Positions 13,380-21,723 of a stretch of DNA of 42,295 nt are shown here, piece after piece (position 1 is the first letter of the stretch; each line of letters begins with the position of its first letter). The stretch is from a virus. The stretch is from positions 1 to 42,295 of IMG/VR virus record IMGVR_UViG_3300047284_000300; one strand, 5' to 3'. A program made the position numbers and the translations under genes. The notes below the pieces were generated by a model. That model was not told the origin of the DNA, did no database searches, and worked only from the letters and a program-made list of their open reading frames with translations.

Positions 13380-13792
13380 TTAGTAATGGTTTGCTCAGTC
13401 CTCCCATTATAGGCCATTCCAACCATATTGTCAATGAAGGGCACGACCAGTCCAACAACTAGCACAACTGCCCCAGATATCGCAGCCACCTGCCATCGAA
13501 ATTTTAATAAATCTCCAACTGTTTTCTCTATTGTCTCTACTCTTTTAAGTACAGTTGAGTGTTCTTCTGTATTAGTTTTCTTGATATCATCTACCATTTT
13601 AATAATAACTTCATCAGCTTTGGATGTTTGTTCAATTCTTTCTTCATGAATAACTAACATCTTACTAATGTTCTGACTTGTTTCACTGATTTTTTCAATC
13701 GCAGACTCTATCTTTTTCATCATCTGCTCATATATGCTAAGTCTTTCTTCTAGTAGAGCAAGTTTGGTTTCTGTAGTGGAATTTTGAAACAT
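13376..13792 (-). CDS. Coiled-coil protein with C-terminal membrane helix (138 aa)
   Basis: Residues 8-95 show continuous heptad repeats (LALLEERLSIYEQMMKKIES), then one membrane helix at about 101-120 (VAAISGAVVLVVGLVVPFID) and a short polar tail. It would be tail-anchored with the coil in the cytoplasm, or inverted. GAGG precedes the ATG. Position just upstream of primase is striking, but no partner is known. The distal end of the gene carries the promoter for the primase operon. Confidence 0.7.
   Translation of the reverse strand: MFQNSTTETKLALLEERLSIYEQMMKKIESAIEKISETSQNISKMLVIHEERIEQTSKADEVIIKMVDDIKKTNTEEHSTVLKRVETIEKTVGDLLKFRWQVAAISGAVVLVVGLVVPFIDNMVGMAYNGRTEQTITK
13406..13434 (-). promoter_or_regulatory. 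Consensus sigma70 promoter inside a coding region
   Basis: Minus strand TTGACA (13429-13434), 17 nt, TATAAT (13406-13411): both boxes are perfect. It is embedded in the last 20 codons of the coiled-coil gene and would start a transcript for primase-nrdA-nrdB. Confidence 0.88.
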
Positions 13793-13805
13793 GGTCCTCT
13801 ATAAG

Positions 13806-14192
13806 CTATGGGGCTGGTTGAGTGCCTCTGGAGGATGCGAATGATGCAATTTTTTCAAATCCAGCAGAAGATGAATTGATAGTTTTGATCATCTTAACTC
13901 GATTACTAGCGTTGAGGTTTCTATACAAATCAACTAATTTATTTGCGTTATCAGGGGAAACCTGAGCCTTTTCTCCATTGTCAAACATAACTATTCCTTG
14001 TTGACCACCTAAAGTAATTTGCTTTAGTTGATCAATTACTTTTCCACCACTTTCAAATAATCTTTGTTCACTTACTTTTTTTCTTTTTTTTCTTTTTGAT
14101 GCAGGAATTCCAGGTGGCTCTACACTAGGAGGAATTGATACAGCAGAACCATCTCCAACACAATTAGCAGCAACTTCTTCATTGTAATTCAT
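13806..14192 (-). CDS. Hypothetical protein with basic patch (128 aa)
   Basis: Start ATG 14192 overlaps the upstream stop as ATGA. The N-terminus (MNYNEEVAANCVGDGSAVSI) is polar and proline-rich, then a strongly basic run (SKRKKRKKVSEQR near 33-45), then a mixed domain (VIDQLKQITLGGQQGIVMFD) with predicted helices at the end. The basic run suggests nucleic-acid contact. The start recalls N-terminal segments of cyanomyovirus virion proteins, but I cannot assign it. It sits in a run of small genes leading to the primase operon. Confidence 0.6.
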   Translation of the reverse strand: MNYNEEVAANCVGDGSAVSIPPSVEPPGIPASKRKKRKKVSEQRLFESGGKVIDQLKQITLGGQQGIVMFDNGEKAQVSPDNANKLVDLYRNLNASNRVKMIKTINSSSAGFEKIASFASSRGTQPAP

Positions 14193-14551
14193 ATTTTGTT
14201 TAATTCCTCCAAACAATAAACATCGGGTTCTATGTTAGAAATGACATCATGTTCAAGTCTATTCAAAAATAACATAAATGATTTCAAATATTTCCAATAT
14301 TGGTTTTCTATTTTAAAAAACAATATTGGAGTTGCCGCATCACCAAAAATATTATAAACAACAATAATATGATTTAACAAAAGATGAGTTTTGAGAATTC
14401 CTGTTTTATCATATCGTTTAAGTAATCTTTTAATATACTTAAATCTTTTCAGGTCTTCAAAAAAATCATCTTTTGTCATTGCATTTGGATTGTCATAATT
14501 TTTAATTGCAAATAACAAAAAGTTATCTTCATTCAATTCATTAAATCTCAT
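14189..14551 (-). CDS. Conserved T4-like hypothetical protein (120 aa)
   Basis: A helical 120-aa protein (MRFNELNEDNFLLFAIKNYD). The middle, LKRFKYIKRLLKRYDKTGIL followed by HIIVVYNIFGDAATPILFFK, matches a small family I recall in many T4-like phages and other large phages; its function is not established. There is no signal peptide; hydrophobic helices are amphipathic rather than membrane-spanning. It overlaps the next gene by 4 nt. Confidence 0.65.
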   Translation of the reverse strand: MRFNELNEDNFLLFAIKNYDNPNAMTKDDFFEDLKRFKYIKRLLKRYDKTGILKTHLLLNHIIVVYNIFGDAATPILFFKIENQYWKYLKSFMLFLNRLEHDVISNIEPDVYCLEELNKI

Positions 14552-14557
14552 ATGTTA

Positions 14558-15172
14558 TCAATCGCCAAATGTTAATGTTGCAGCGCCATTGGAAATTACT
14601 TCTTCAGTACCACCTGCTGAAGTAATCTTCACACGATATGAAGTTCCATCTAGGGAATCATCAGTTACACCAGATACTAAAAGAGTGTCAGTTGTAAAGT
14701 CTGAATAAATTGAACCATCAAGTGTTGATGTAATATTTACCCAGCGGCTTGAACCAGAAGCTAGTCTCTGCCAAACATAGGCTAGAGTTCCTGGAGTGCC
14801 AGTAGTTGTTGTAGTTAAAGTGAATGATGCATCACCTGAAACTGTAGTTGCAGATGCTGGCTGTACAGTAATAGTTACTGAAGATGCCACGTCTGCTGCA
14901 ATAGTGTCATCAGACTGAGTTTCATTTGCATTGGTATCTGGATTTGCCAATGCAACTAATTTTTCAGCTTTATGACGAGTGTTTCCTGCGTTGTCGGTAT
15001 ATGTAAAATATGACCACCAACCAGGACCATCAATTCCACGCTGACGATTTTCATTTAGTTGAGCTTCAGTTTCATCAACAAACACAATCGTCTTTGCTTG
15101 AGAAGATGCAGCAATACCTATTTCTGCTTTTGCTTTATTTGCGTTAGAATCAGTTCTTCCGTATAGAGACAT
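14558..15172 (-). CDS. Virion protein with C-terminal Ig-like domain (204 aa)
   Basis: The N-terminal part (1-90, MSLYGRTDSNANKAKAEIGI with GPGWWSYFTYTDNAGNTRHK) resembles a module seen in many cyanomyovirus structural proteins. Residues about 95-204 are a threonine/serine-rich beta-sandwich (TITVQPASATTVSGDASFTL, YVWQRLASGSSRWVNIT, SYRVKITSAGG) of Ig or Big type, as on T4 Hoc and other surface-exposed phage proteins that bind carbohydrate weakly. AGAGGA precedes the ATG and TATAAATA lies further upstream, so it is a late gene. Head or tail decoration is likely. Confidence 0.72.
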   Translation of the reverse strand: MSLYGRTDSNANKAKAEIGIAASSQAKTIVFVDETEAQLNENRQRGIDGPGWWSYFTYTDNAGNTRHKAEKLVALANPDTNANETQSDDTIAADVASSVTITVQPASATTVSGDASFTLTTTTTGTPGTLAYVWQRLASGSSRWVNITSTLDGSIYSDFTTDTLLVSGVTDDSLDGTSYRVKITSAGGTEEVISNGAATLTFGD

Positions 15173-15206
15173 TTAACAATCCTCTGAAAAATATTTTTTC
15201 TATTAA

Positions 15207-15214
15207 TATTTATA
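15207..15214 (-). promoter_or_regulatory. T4-type late promoter
   Basis: TATAAATA on the minus strand, 35-42 nt upstream of the Ig-domain gene and directly after the T-run of the preceding terminator. Confidence 0.8.
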
Positions 15215-15237
15215 AAAAATGGGGAGTCACCTCCCCA
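15214..15237 (-). terminator. Rho-independent terminator
   Basis: TGGGGAG/CTCCCCA (7 bp) with loop GTGA, then six T on the minus strand. The loop contains the TGA stop codon of the 44-aa membrane protein gene. Confidence 0.92.
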
Positions 15238-15361
15238 GAAGCTTTTTAATAGTGTTTTTTGTAAAATCTATTATTGTATTTTCGTTAAATCTTTTTGTTT
15301 TACCAAGATATTCAGAAAAGCTGAGGAGTAAAGCTAATATTAGACTTACTCCCCAGTTCAT
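15227..15361 (-). CDS. Small membrane protein (44 aa)
   Basis: ATG at 15361 gives 44 codons. The first 19 residues (MNWGVSLILALLLSFSEYLG) form one hydrophobic segment, then a basic tail ending IKKLLGR. A single-span miniprotein with positive C-terminus could be an inner-membrane peptide. The ribosome-binding site is weak. The gene follows the 57-aa gene by 14 nt and its stop codon lies in the loop of the terminator, so translation reaches the terminator itself. Too short for family recognition. Confidence 0.55.
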   Translation of the reverse strand: MNWGVSLILALLLSFSEYLGKTKRFNENTIIDFTKNTIKKLLGR

Positions 15362-15375
15362 TATTAAACATTCAA

Positions 15376-15549
15376 TCACTTACAATCTCTAAGAAGTGCA
15401 GTTCTTACAGTTGCTGCAATTACATTATCAATATCATTATCAGTTGTGGCAACATAACGATCAATTAGTTCACAAACTAGCTTTTTTGTATGGCAACTAT
15501 TCATTGCTGCTAATAGTAGTGGCTTCACTACTTCTACTAATACTCCCAT
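15376..15549 (-). CDS. Small hypothetical protein (57 aa)
   Basis: ATG at 15549, with GGAG at good spacing, opens a 57-codon frame: MGVLVEVVKPLLLAAMNSCH, then LVCELIDRYVATTDNDIDNV and IAATVRTALLRDCK. It is helical, with three cysteines. The AATAAATA late motif 28-35 nt upstream indicates late expression. It would be co-transcribed with the 44-aa membrane protein up to the terminator at 15214-15237. Function unknown; a virion or lysis accessory are both possible. Confidence 0.62.
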   Translation of the reverse strand: MGVLVEVVKPLLLAAMNSCHTKKLVCELIDRYVATTDNDIDNVIAATVRTALLRDCK

Positions 15550-15576
15550 GATTTTTCTCCAGAAAGGATTCTCTTA

Positions 15577-15584
15577 TATTTATT
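15577..15584 (-). promoter_or_regulatory. Late-promoter motif AATAAATA
   Basis: NATAAATA match on the minus strand at the stop of the 888-aa gene, 28-35 nt upstream of the 57-aa gene. Confidence 0.6.
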
Positions 15585-18251
15585 TCAGTCAAATCTTGAT
15601 GACATGTTATCCTTAGCTCTTTGAGCAGCTGCACGACGTTTTGCAACTGTTTGTGCAGGAGATTCTCTTTCAGAACCATACTTGCCAGCCTCTGGAGGCT
15701 TTTTACCAGGAACTTTCTTTTGTCCTCTTGGTTGAACACCAGCTCTACTAGAACCCATCATTTTAGAAATCATCTGGAATGCTTTATCATTCTTAGCAGT
15801 TCCACCTTGTACAGTTGGTTTGCCAGTTCTGAAGCTCTTTCCAGTTTCCTTAGCATATCTATTTGCTTCGTCAACATGCTCAACCTCTTCCATATGACCC
15901 ATTGGAAGTTTTCCTTGCTTTTGCATTTGCAATCTTTGCTGTTGAAGCATTAATTGCTTTCTCTGCATCTGCTGTTGAGATTTCATTCTTTGTTGACTTT
16001 GTGCTGCACTTTTAGCGGCTTCGGGATCAACTTGCTCTTCCTGCTTCTTATATTGTTTCCAAGCAGTTGCAAATGCAATAGCCTTTTCTCGTTTAGTTAG
16101 ACCATCTTCAGCATAACCAGCTTTGATATGCTTAGCCATTCTTTTAAATTTTGCACCTGGAGGAGATACTTCATCAATTTGCTCAACTTCTTCTCTACGC
16201 ATATCAACTTGAGGATTGATGATCACACCATCTTTTCTTTTTCCTTTTACATCTGGAGTATTATCAGTTCTATTGGTTTGAGTCAAACTAACAAATTTTC
16301 CAGTCGCATCATCATCACTAGACTTTTTTTCAGTTAACTGCCTCCAGTCTGCAAAAGTAAATCTTTCGATGTCAAATGAATTTTGTAATTTTTCTTCAAT
16401 TAGTTCACGAGCTGATGGACCAGACTCTTCTACCATCAATGTTGCTTGCTCTAGGAAATAATCAAAGTGCTCCTGATCAAGAGTTTCAAAGATTTCCTGG
16501 ACTTCATCATAATTAAATGCGATTTCGGATTCAATGAAGTAACGTGTTAGAAGTTCTTTCTCTTCTTTCTTCATCTTTTTAACAAAGGTTCCAGCAGCTC
16601 TCCCAGCAGCTTGTGCTGCAGTTGCTCCAGATCTTCTAGCTGCTACTGCTTGTCCTGCAGCCGCTCCAGCAGCTCCCGCAGCCTTGACTGCAGTTCTACC
16701 TGCTGCTTGAGCTGCTCTACCAGCAGCGACAGTTGCTTTTCTTCTTGCTCTAGTTGCAGCCGCTGATTTTTCGGCTTCCTTACCTTTTGCTCTAACAGCA
16801 TCATAAGTTGCTTTAACTTCTGCAGCACGTCTTGCACCTACCTGTCTTACTGTATTTACTGATTGTTGAACTGATTTAATATCCTTTTCTGCTCTTGCTT
16901 TAAGTGCTCCAAGAATCCCACCTTTTGCCTTTTCTTTAGTTTGTGTTGGTGTTGATTTAGTTGCTGGCTGAGATTTCTTAGCATTTGCAACTTTAGACTG
17001 ACTCTTAAGAGCAGCAGTCATTCCCGATGACTTACTTCCTTCTTTTTCTTTTTCTGCCTTTCTTCCTTTATGTTCTGCGGTTCCACGAATAGCTGATGCT
17101 TTAGCGCCACCTTTTAATGAGCCAATTGACTTGCCAGACTTGGACATTCCAGAGCCACGTACCTTAGTACCACCAGCACCTCTTCTCCATTCTAATAGAA
17201 CTTCCTCTTCCTGTGCAAGTGTTTCTACATAATCACAGAAAGCATCAATACCCATTTCTTCAATTAGAATATCAATACCATATTCATTGAGACCTTCTGA
17301 AATAAAATATTCTGCTGCAAATTCAGCAACACTTTCCATTGGTACGCACTTATCTTTACCCTTTTCAGTACCAGCATACTTATAACCTTTCCAGCAAGCT
17401 TTGCCATCAGCACCTTGCTCTTTGCCTTCTTTGTTCTTTGCTTCTACGGTGAACTCTTCATTTCTAGGATCTCTGGTGCCTCTGAGTGGCTCTAAACCAG
17501 AACGACGACGTGCTTTGTTTCCAGCTCCCTGATCGCCATACCCAGCATATCTTGCACCTTTACCACCAGTGGATTTCTTTTCATACCCAGGTGTTCCAGG
17601 ACCATCACCACGAACTGCAATATTATGAGCATTTGCTCTATCTCTTGTAGTTACTCCATATGTCTGATACTGCTTACCCGCCAGTTTTCTCTGACGAGGA
17701 CCAGGACGCATTGCCTCATCTACAGTTTCATCTTCTTGAAGTTGTCTATTTCTCCAGAGTTCAGCAACATAATCTACAGCTTCTTTTCTGGTCTTCTTGA
17801 CATCATCACCTGGCTCATATGGTTTGTCATCTCCATCAGAATTCCACCAAGGATTCTTGCCATTGAACTTACGACCCTTTAGTTTAGGTCTTTTCTTCTC
17901 ATCAATAACTTCAACTTCTTCGTTCCTTTGTCCACCCTTAGCATTTAACTTTGCCTGAATACGTTGCTTCATTTCTGGCATAGAAGCCACATTATAAAGT
18001 GCCAGAGTTGGAGCACTGAATGTTGTGCCATTTGTGTAAACAGCAACGCCCATGTAATCTCTAACTTTTTTATCTTCAAGAAGAGTTAGGGCATAGTCAA
18101 GAGTTTGATCAATTAGATTTTCTCTTAGATACTCTTCTTGAGATTCCGCATCACCTGGGAAATATGCAGCTGCAGATTCCACCATCTTAGTAGCCTTATA
18201 CATCATGTCGGGAGTAAGTGACATGAACTGGGAGACAATAGATAAATCCAT
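15585..18251 (-). CDS. Large multi-module virion structural protein (888 aa)
   Basis: A mosaic of acidic helical modules separated by basic, low-complexity linkers. Visible pieces are an N-terminal helical domain (1-105, NLIDQTLDYALTLLEDKKVR), an acid/base linker, an acidic module near 305-360 (YFISEGLNEYGIDILIEEMG), a histone-H1-like Ala/Lys/Arg region (about 370-570, rich in AAGRA repeats), another acidic module (575-640, ESEIAFNYDEVQEIFETLDQ), a segment KRMAKHIKAGYAEDGLTKRE near 710 of a type I remember from cyanomyovirus virion proteins, and a glutamine/lysine-rich tail. It shares its layout with the 317-aa protein. Two NATAAATA motifs precede it. An internal head or scaffolding-type protein is my best guess. 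Confidence 0.7.
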   Translation of the reverse strand: MDLSIVSQFMSLTPDMMYKATKMVESAAAYFPGDAESQEEYLRENLIDQTLDYALTLLEDKKVRDYMGVAVYTNGTTFSAPTLALYNVASMPEMKQRIQAKLNAKGGQRNEEVEVIDEKKRPKLKGRKFNGKNPWWNSDGDDKPYEPGDDVKKTRKEAVDYVAELWRNRQLQEDETVDEAMRPGPRQRKLAGKQYQTYGVTTRDRANAHNIAVRGDGPGTPGYEKKSTGGKGARYAGYGDQGAGNKARRRSGLEPLRGTRDPRNEEFTVEAKNKEGKEQGADGKACWKGYKYAGTEKGKDKCVPMESVAEFAAEYFISEGLNEYGIDILIEEMGIDAFCDYVETLAQEEEVLLEWRRGAGGTKVRGSGMSKSGKSIGSLKGGAKASAIRGTAEHKGRKAEKEKEGSKSSGMTAALKSQSKVANAKKSQPATKSTPTQTKEKAKGGILGALKARAEKDIKSVQQSVNTVRQVGARRAAEVKATYDAVRAKGKEAEKSAAATRARRKATVAAGRAAQAAGRTAVKAAGAAGAAAGQAVAARRSGATAAQAAGRAAGTFVKKMKKEEKELLTRYFIESEIAFNYDEVQEIFETLDQEHFDYFLEQATLMVEESGPSARELIEEKLQNSFDIERFTFADWRQLTEKKSSDDDATGKFVSLTQTNRTDNTPDVKGKRKDGVIINPQVDMRREEVEQIDEVSPPGAKFKRMAKHIKAGYAEDGLTKREKAIAFATAWKQYKKQEEQVDPEAAKSAAQSQQRMKSQQQMQRKQLMLQQQRLQMQKQGKLPMGHMEEVEHVDEANRYAKETGKSFRTGKPTVQGGTAKNDKAFQMISKMMGSSRAGVQPRGQKKVPGKKPPEAGKYGSERESPAQTVAKRRAAAQRAKDNMSSRFD

Positions 18252-18273
18252 ATTCTGACCGTTATTGAAGTTC

Positions 18274-18291
18274 TATTTATTATTATTTATC
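18274..18291 (-). promoter_or_regulatory. Two late-promoter motifs
   Basis: Minus strand GATAAATA (18284-18291) and AATAAATA (18274-18281), the first overlapping the last codons of the nucleotidyltransferase gene. They lie 23-40 nt upstream of the 888-aa gene. Confidence 0.65.
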
Positions 18292-19461
18292 CTTTCGCTT
18301 ACCTTTAGTAAATGACTTCACAGGTTCTGTCGGATGCATTTTCTGCAAGTATTCTCTGTAATCGTCGGTTCCGATCTCTAATGGACCTGGATGATAACTC
18401 AGATCTTTAATCCATGTACGATGAATTTTCTTTTGTTCATCTACAAAAATTACATAACCAGATCCTCTAGTAACAATTTTTCCTTGTATTCCAGTAACAA
18501 TATCTTGAACTTTTTCTCCGATATTAAAAATATTTCCTTGATAATATTCTTCACGAAGATTGTCAATGTCTAAATTAGGTGCAATCTTCCATAACTCTTC
18601 TTTTAAATTAAGAGACTTTCTAACTTGCATATAAATTGCACGACACTCTTTTTTAGATACATTTCCAGGAAGTCCTTGTTTAAAAGTCTCATAATCATTT
18701 TCAAGTGCTGCTTTACGCATCATTGAACTTGTAATCCCTTCTGTTTTATCATCATCAGGATCTTTCATATTTGCACTTACAACTTCTACCCCATAGAAGT
18801 CATATACACTTCCGTTGTATTTCTGTGATATTTTTTCATACTTTTGAACATTCTCTTCTCCACATACAATAATAACATGATGATATCCCTCATCATGTAA
18901 AGAAGTTAAAATGTCATAAATATTATCTCCATTCTCAGGATCATTAATAATATTCTCTGCATGATCTGGAAATACATGCTGAAGAATATTATATTTTGTT
19001 TTGAAGTCTAGTGGATTTTGCTTTTTATCCGACGATCTGCTTGGGTAAATTCTGTATTCAGCTTCCAATTCTTCTGCATGTTCTTGAACTGCATTCAATA
19101 AATTTTCATGTCCAAGTGAAGGAGGATTGAATCTTCCGAAGGTAATGACAACAGCAGGACCCTCACCATGCTCAAGTTCTTGTGGTTCTTCTGCATTTGC
19201 AGGTTCAGGTTCAGGTTTCTGCGGAAGATTTTGAACATCTGCCGCTGAAGATGGTCCCATCAACGGCTCGCCATTTTTTAATTTTTTCTTTTCGTCTTTA
19301 GTAATAGAAACTAATTTTTGTCCACCCTTCTCACTCTTAGCTACTATTTCTCCTTTTGCATTAGAATAGTATCCCTTCCCTGTGTGGATGAGACCTTTTT
19401 TCTCTGCTTCTTTGCCTGCAGGAGTTCGTGCTTCTGTTATAAATTGTCTAAATGTTTTCAT
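18283..19461 (-). CDS. Nucleotidyltransferase with T4-type capsid-targeting N-terminus
   Basis: Taken from ATG 19461, the 392-aa protein begins MKTFRQFITEA, nearly the capsid-targeting sequence of T4 internal proteins (MKTYQEFIAEA), including the gp21 cleavage rule (L/I)xE before A. A charged linker follows (to about 100). Next comes a cytidylyltransferase/NMNAT-like Rossmann domain with the HxGH-type motif as GRFNPPSLGHENLL (near 110) and the second motif TSSMMRKA (near 245), which bind and activate NTPs. The C-terminus has a KOW/SH3-like segment (GEKVQDIVTGIQGKIVTRGS). The first H of HxGH is replaced by S. It may be packaged and injected with the DNA. The substrate is unknown. Confidence 0.75.
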   Translation of the reverse strand: MKTFRQFITEARTPAGKEAEKKGLIHTGKGYYSNAKGEIVAKSEKGGQKLVSITKDEKKKLKNGEPLMGPSSAADVQNLPQKPEPEPANAEEPQELEHGEGPAVVITFGRFNPPSLGHENLLNAVQEHAEELEAEYRIYPSRSSDKKQNPLDFKTKYNILQHVFPDHAENIINDPENGDNIYDILTSLHDEGYHHVIIVCGEENVQKYEKISQKYNGSVYDFYGVEVVSANMKDPDDDKTEGITSSMMRKAALENDYETFKQGLPGNVSKKECRAIYMQVRKSLNLKEELWKIAPNLDIDNLREEYYQGNIFNIGEKVQDIVTGIQGKIVTRGSGYVIFVDEQKKIHRTWIKDLSYHPGPLEIGTDDYREYLQKMHPTEPVKSFTKGKRKDK

Positions 19462-19493
19462 CAAAAACAAAAGTTCTACATTTATTATTTAGG

Positions 19494-19907
19494 TTAAATA
19501 TTAGTCATGACAATGGATTTTGCAGTTTTTAGATAATCTGCAAGTCTATAGAGTTCTTCAAAATTGTTTTTATATAATTTAAAAAAGTCTAGTGGATACT
19601 TAGCATTTTTATTTTTTGTGGTTAGCTTTGTATAATATTCTTCAAAGGTATCCAATTTATTTTCAGTATCAATGAAAGATTTAAATATAATAAACAGATA
19701 AAAATTTTGATTTTTAAAAATAAAGTTTAGAAATGCAGAATTTTTTTGTATGGACATTTCTGCATTTCTAAGTGCAATAGTAAACATCTTATATTGCGAT
19801 ACGGTGAAATTAAATGATTGTCCGAGAGATCGTAGTTTACTAACCTCAGACAAAATCATTGTAGAGTTTTTACCAAACAAATCCTTCAGACAATCATTCA
19901 GTTTCAT
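19494..19907 (-). CDS. Helical hypothetical protein (137 aa)
   Basis: An all-helical soluble protein (MKLNDCLKDLFGKNSTMILS), rich in phenylalanine, lysine and asparagine, for example SAFLNFIFKNQNFYLFIIFK. The hydrophobic stretch is broken by charges and is not a clear membrane helix. Start and upstream mazG stop nearly coincide at 19907, so it is translated with mazG. Cyanomyovirus replication regions contain such conserved orphans; I recognise no named domain. Confidence 0.6.
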   Translation of the reverse strand: MKLNDCLKDLFGKNSTMILSEVSKLRSLGQSFNFTVSQYKMFTIALRNAEMSIQKNSAFLNFIFKNQNFYLFIIFKSFIDTENKLDTFEEYYTKLTTKNKNAKYPLDFFKLYKNNFEELYRLADYLKTAKSIVMTNI

Positions 19908-20347
19908 CAGATATCTCCTTCTTGCCTGTTCTCGGATCGGAACACACGGAATGCACCTTCAGGATAACGTGAAGTTAGTTTTTCCACGTTAACTTCAAGA
20001 ACTTCTTCAATATTTGTTCCAAGTGCAATACATCCCTGTGCAATATACCACATTACATCACCCAGTTCTTTGATCATATGAGTACGGGATTGATCGTTGT
20101 ATGGCTTACCTTGAAATGCAATCTTCTTTACAATCTCAGCAAACTCTCCTCCTTCTGCAGTCATTCCAATCGCTGCAGTTAGAAGTTGGTTTAAATCAAC
20201 ACCAACTCCGTTTGCGTGGTCTTCGGGTGACTTACGACTTAGTTCATTTACTTTATTTACAAATTCTTCTGGATTGCTGGAGTAGATACTTGTGGTGTCT
20301 CCAACAAATTGCTGGTATGCATCGAGACTAATTAGTTTTTTGGTCAT
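19907..20347 (-). CDS. mazG: MazG-like nucleotide pyrophosphohydrolase
   Basis: A 146-aa protein with the MazG metal-binding pattern: ExxE in AEGGEFAEIVKK (near 82-86) and ExxD in IKELGDVMWYIAQ (near 111-114), set in the expected four-helix arrangement. MazG enzymes hydrolyse (d)NTPs to (d)NMP and pyrophosphate. Cyanophage MazG was first thought to lower ppGpp, while later biochemistry, as I recall it, favoured dGTP/dCTP; both are knowledge from outside the sequence. The ATG overlaps the gp41 stop as ATGA, placing it in the replication operon beside the nucleotide-supply genes. Confidence 0.93.
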   Translation of the reverse strand: MTKKLISLDAYQQFVGDTTSIYSSNPEEFVNKVNELSRKSPEDHANGVGVDLNQLLTAAIGMTAEGGEFAEIVKKIAFQGKPYNDQSRTHMIKELGDVMWYIAQGCIALGTNIEEVLEVNVEKLTSRYPEGAFRVFRSENRQEGDI

Positions 20348-21723
20348 ACTTTAAATCCGTCAAATGTTCTTGTTTTGGGTTTAGATGGTTTGTCATTGTA
20401 CTCATATTCTTCATCTTGACCAGAATCAGTGATGTTTTTCTGAGCACTGTCCTCAACATTATACAGCTTCATCTTGGATCTGTCAATACCCACGACGAAT
20501 CTCTTATACGAGGTTGGATCGTTGTAACGATTTTTTAACTGTTTGATCATAATTTGATTTAGTCCTTCAAGCTCCTCTGTACTAATAAGGGCGAACATAA
20601 AGTCAGCAGTAGCAGGAAGACCAAATGATTCCGAGGTATCAGTAAGCTCAACATCTGAGTTACCATAACCTTGACGAGTTGTTTGTGTTGCAGAAACAAT
20701 AGGAACATTGCACTCCACAGCAAGACCACGCAACTCTTCAGCAATAGCTTTTACATATGTATATGAGTTTACTAGAGTACCTTTATACCTAGCAGATGCA
20801 CAAATATTTAAATAGTCAATGAAAATAATATCTGGTCGGAATCCCTTCTTGAGAGCTAAATCATTCAATAAAGATTTGAAATGTCCAACGTGTGCAGATG
20901 CTGTAGGGTATTCCTTGATGATAAGTTTTCCCCTGGTTTTTTCCTGAAGTTTATTTAATTTAGATTCGTAACTTGTCTTTGGAAGATCTACAATATCTTG
21001 AATAGCAACATTCAATAAATTTGCGTCAATTCGTTCAGCAATTCGCTCTTCTGCCATTTCAAGCGTAATGTACAAAACGTTCCGTCCTTGCAACAAGACG
21101 GAGCTAGCCACATGGCACATGAATAAAGATTTCCCGACGCCTGTACCAGCAAGTGCGATATTAAGAGTTTTGTTAGGGAGCCCACCTTTAGTAATTTTGT
21201 TGAGGATGTCAATATCAAATGGAATTTTGTGTTCTTTTTTGTGATAGAAATCATATCGTGAATCAGAATCTAGGATATAGTCATGACCAATATGGTCATC
21301 AAATGATACAGCAAGAGCATCAGATAAAATGGAAGGAATAGAATCTTTGGTTCTAGTTTTGTCTTTTCCATCTGCAATTTTTACAGATTCAAGTAACGCT
21401 AGATATACAGCTCTATCTTTACACCACTTTTCTGTGGTGTCTAGCAACCATTGTTCATCATCTTGCTCTTCTTTCAATTCATTAATTAATTGAATTGAAG
21501 ATTGAAACATGTCGTCAGAGATATCCCTTCTATTTTCAACTTCGATATTCAAAATTGATTTGGTAGGGATATCATCATATTTCATAATAAATTTATACAT
21601 TTCCTGAAAAATTACCTTTTCAGAAAGAACATCAAAATAGTTTTCCTTAATAAAAGGAATTACTTTTCTGGCATACTTTTCATTATAAATTAAATTAGAT
21701 AAAATTTTAACTTCAATTTTCAT
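20344..21723 (-). CDS. 41: Replicative DNA helicase (T4 gp41-like)
   Basis: A 459-aa DnaB-family helicase: an N-terminal helical domain (1-130), then the RecA-like motor with Walker A AGTGVGKS near 192-199, Walker B in DIIFIDYLNICAS near 290, and the Q-containing sensor in VPIVSATQTTRQGYG. The tail (DKPSKPKTRTFDGFKV) is basic. It unwinds DNA at the phage fork and binds the gp61 primase. ATGA overlaps join it to the oxygenase gene upstream and mazG downstream. Length fits T4 gp41 (475 aa). Confidence 0.96.
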   Translation of the reverse strand: MKIEVKILSNLIYNEKYARKVIPFIKENYFDVLSEKVIFQEMYKFIMKYDDIPTKSILNIEVENRRDISDDMFQSSIQLINELKEEQDDEQWLLDTTEKWCKDRAVYLALLESVKIADGKDKTRTKDSIPSILSDALAVSFDDHIGHDYILDSDSRYDFYHKKEHKIPFDIDILNKITKGGLPNKTLNIALAGTGVGKSLFMCHVASSVLLQGRNVLYITLEMAEERIAERIDANLLNVAIQDIVDLPKTSYESKLNKLQEKTRGKLIIKEYPTASAHVGHFKSLLNDLALKKGFRPDIIFIDYLNICASARYKGTLVNSYTYVKAIAEELRGLAVECNVPIVSATQTTRQGYGNSDVELTDTSESFGLPATADFMFALISTEELEGLNQIMIKQLKNRYNDPTSYKRFVVGIDRSKMKLYNVEDSAQKNITDSGQDEEYEYNDKPSKPKTRTFDGFKV

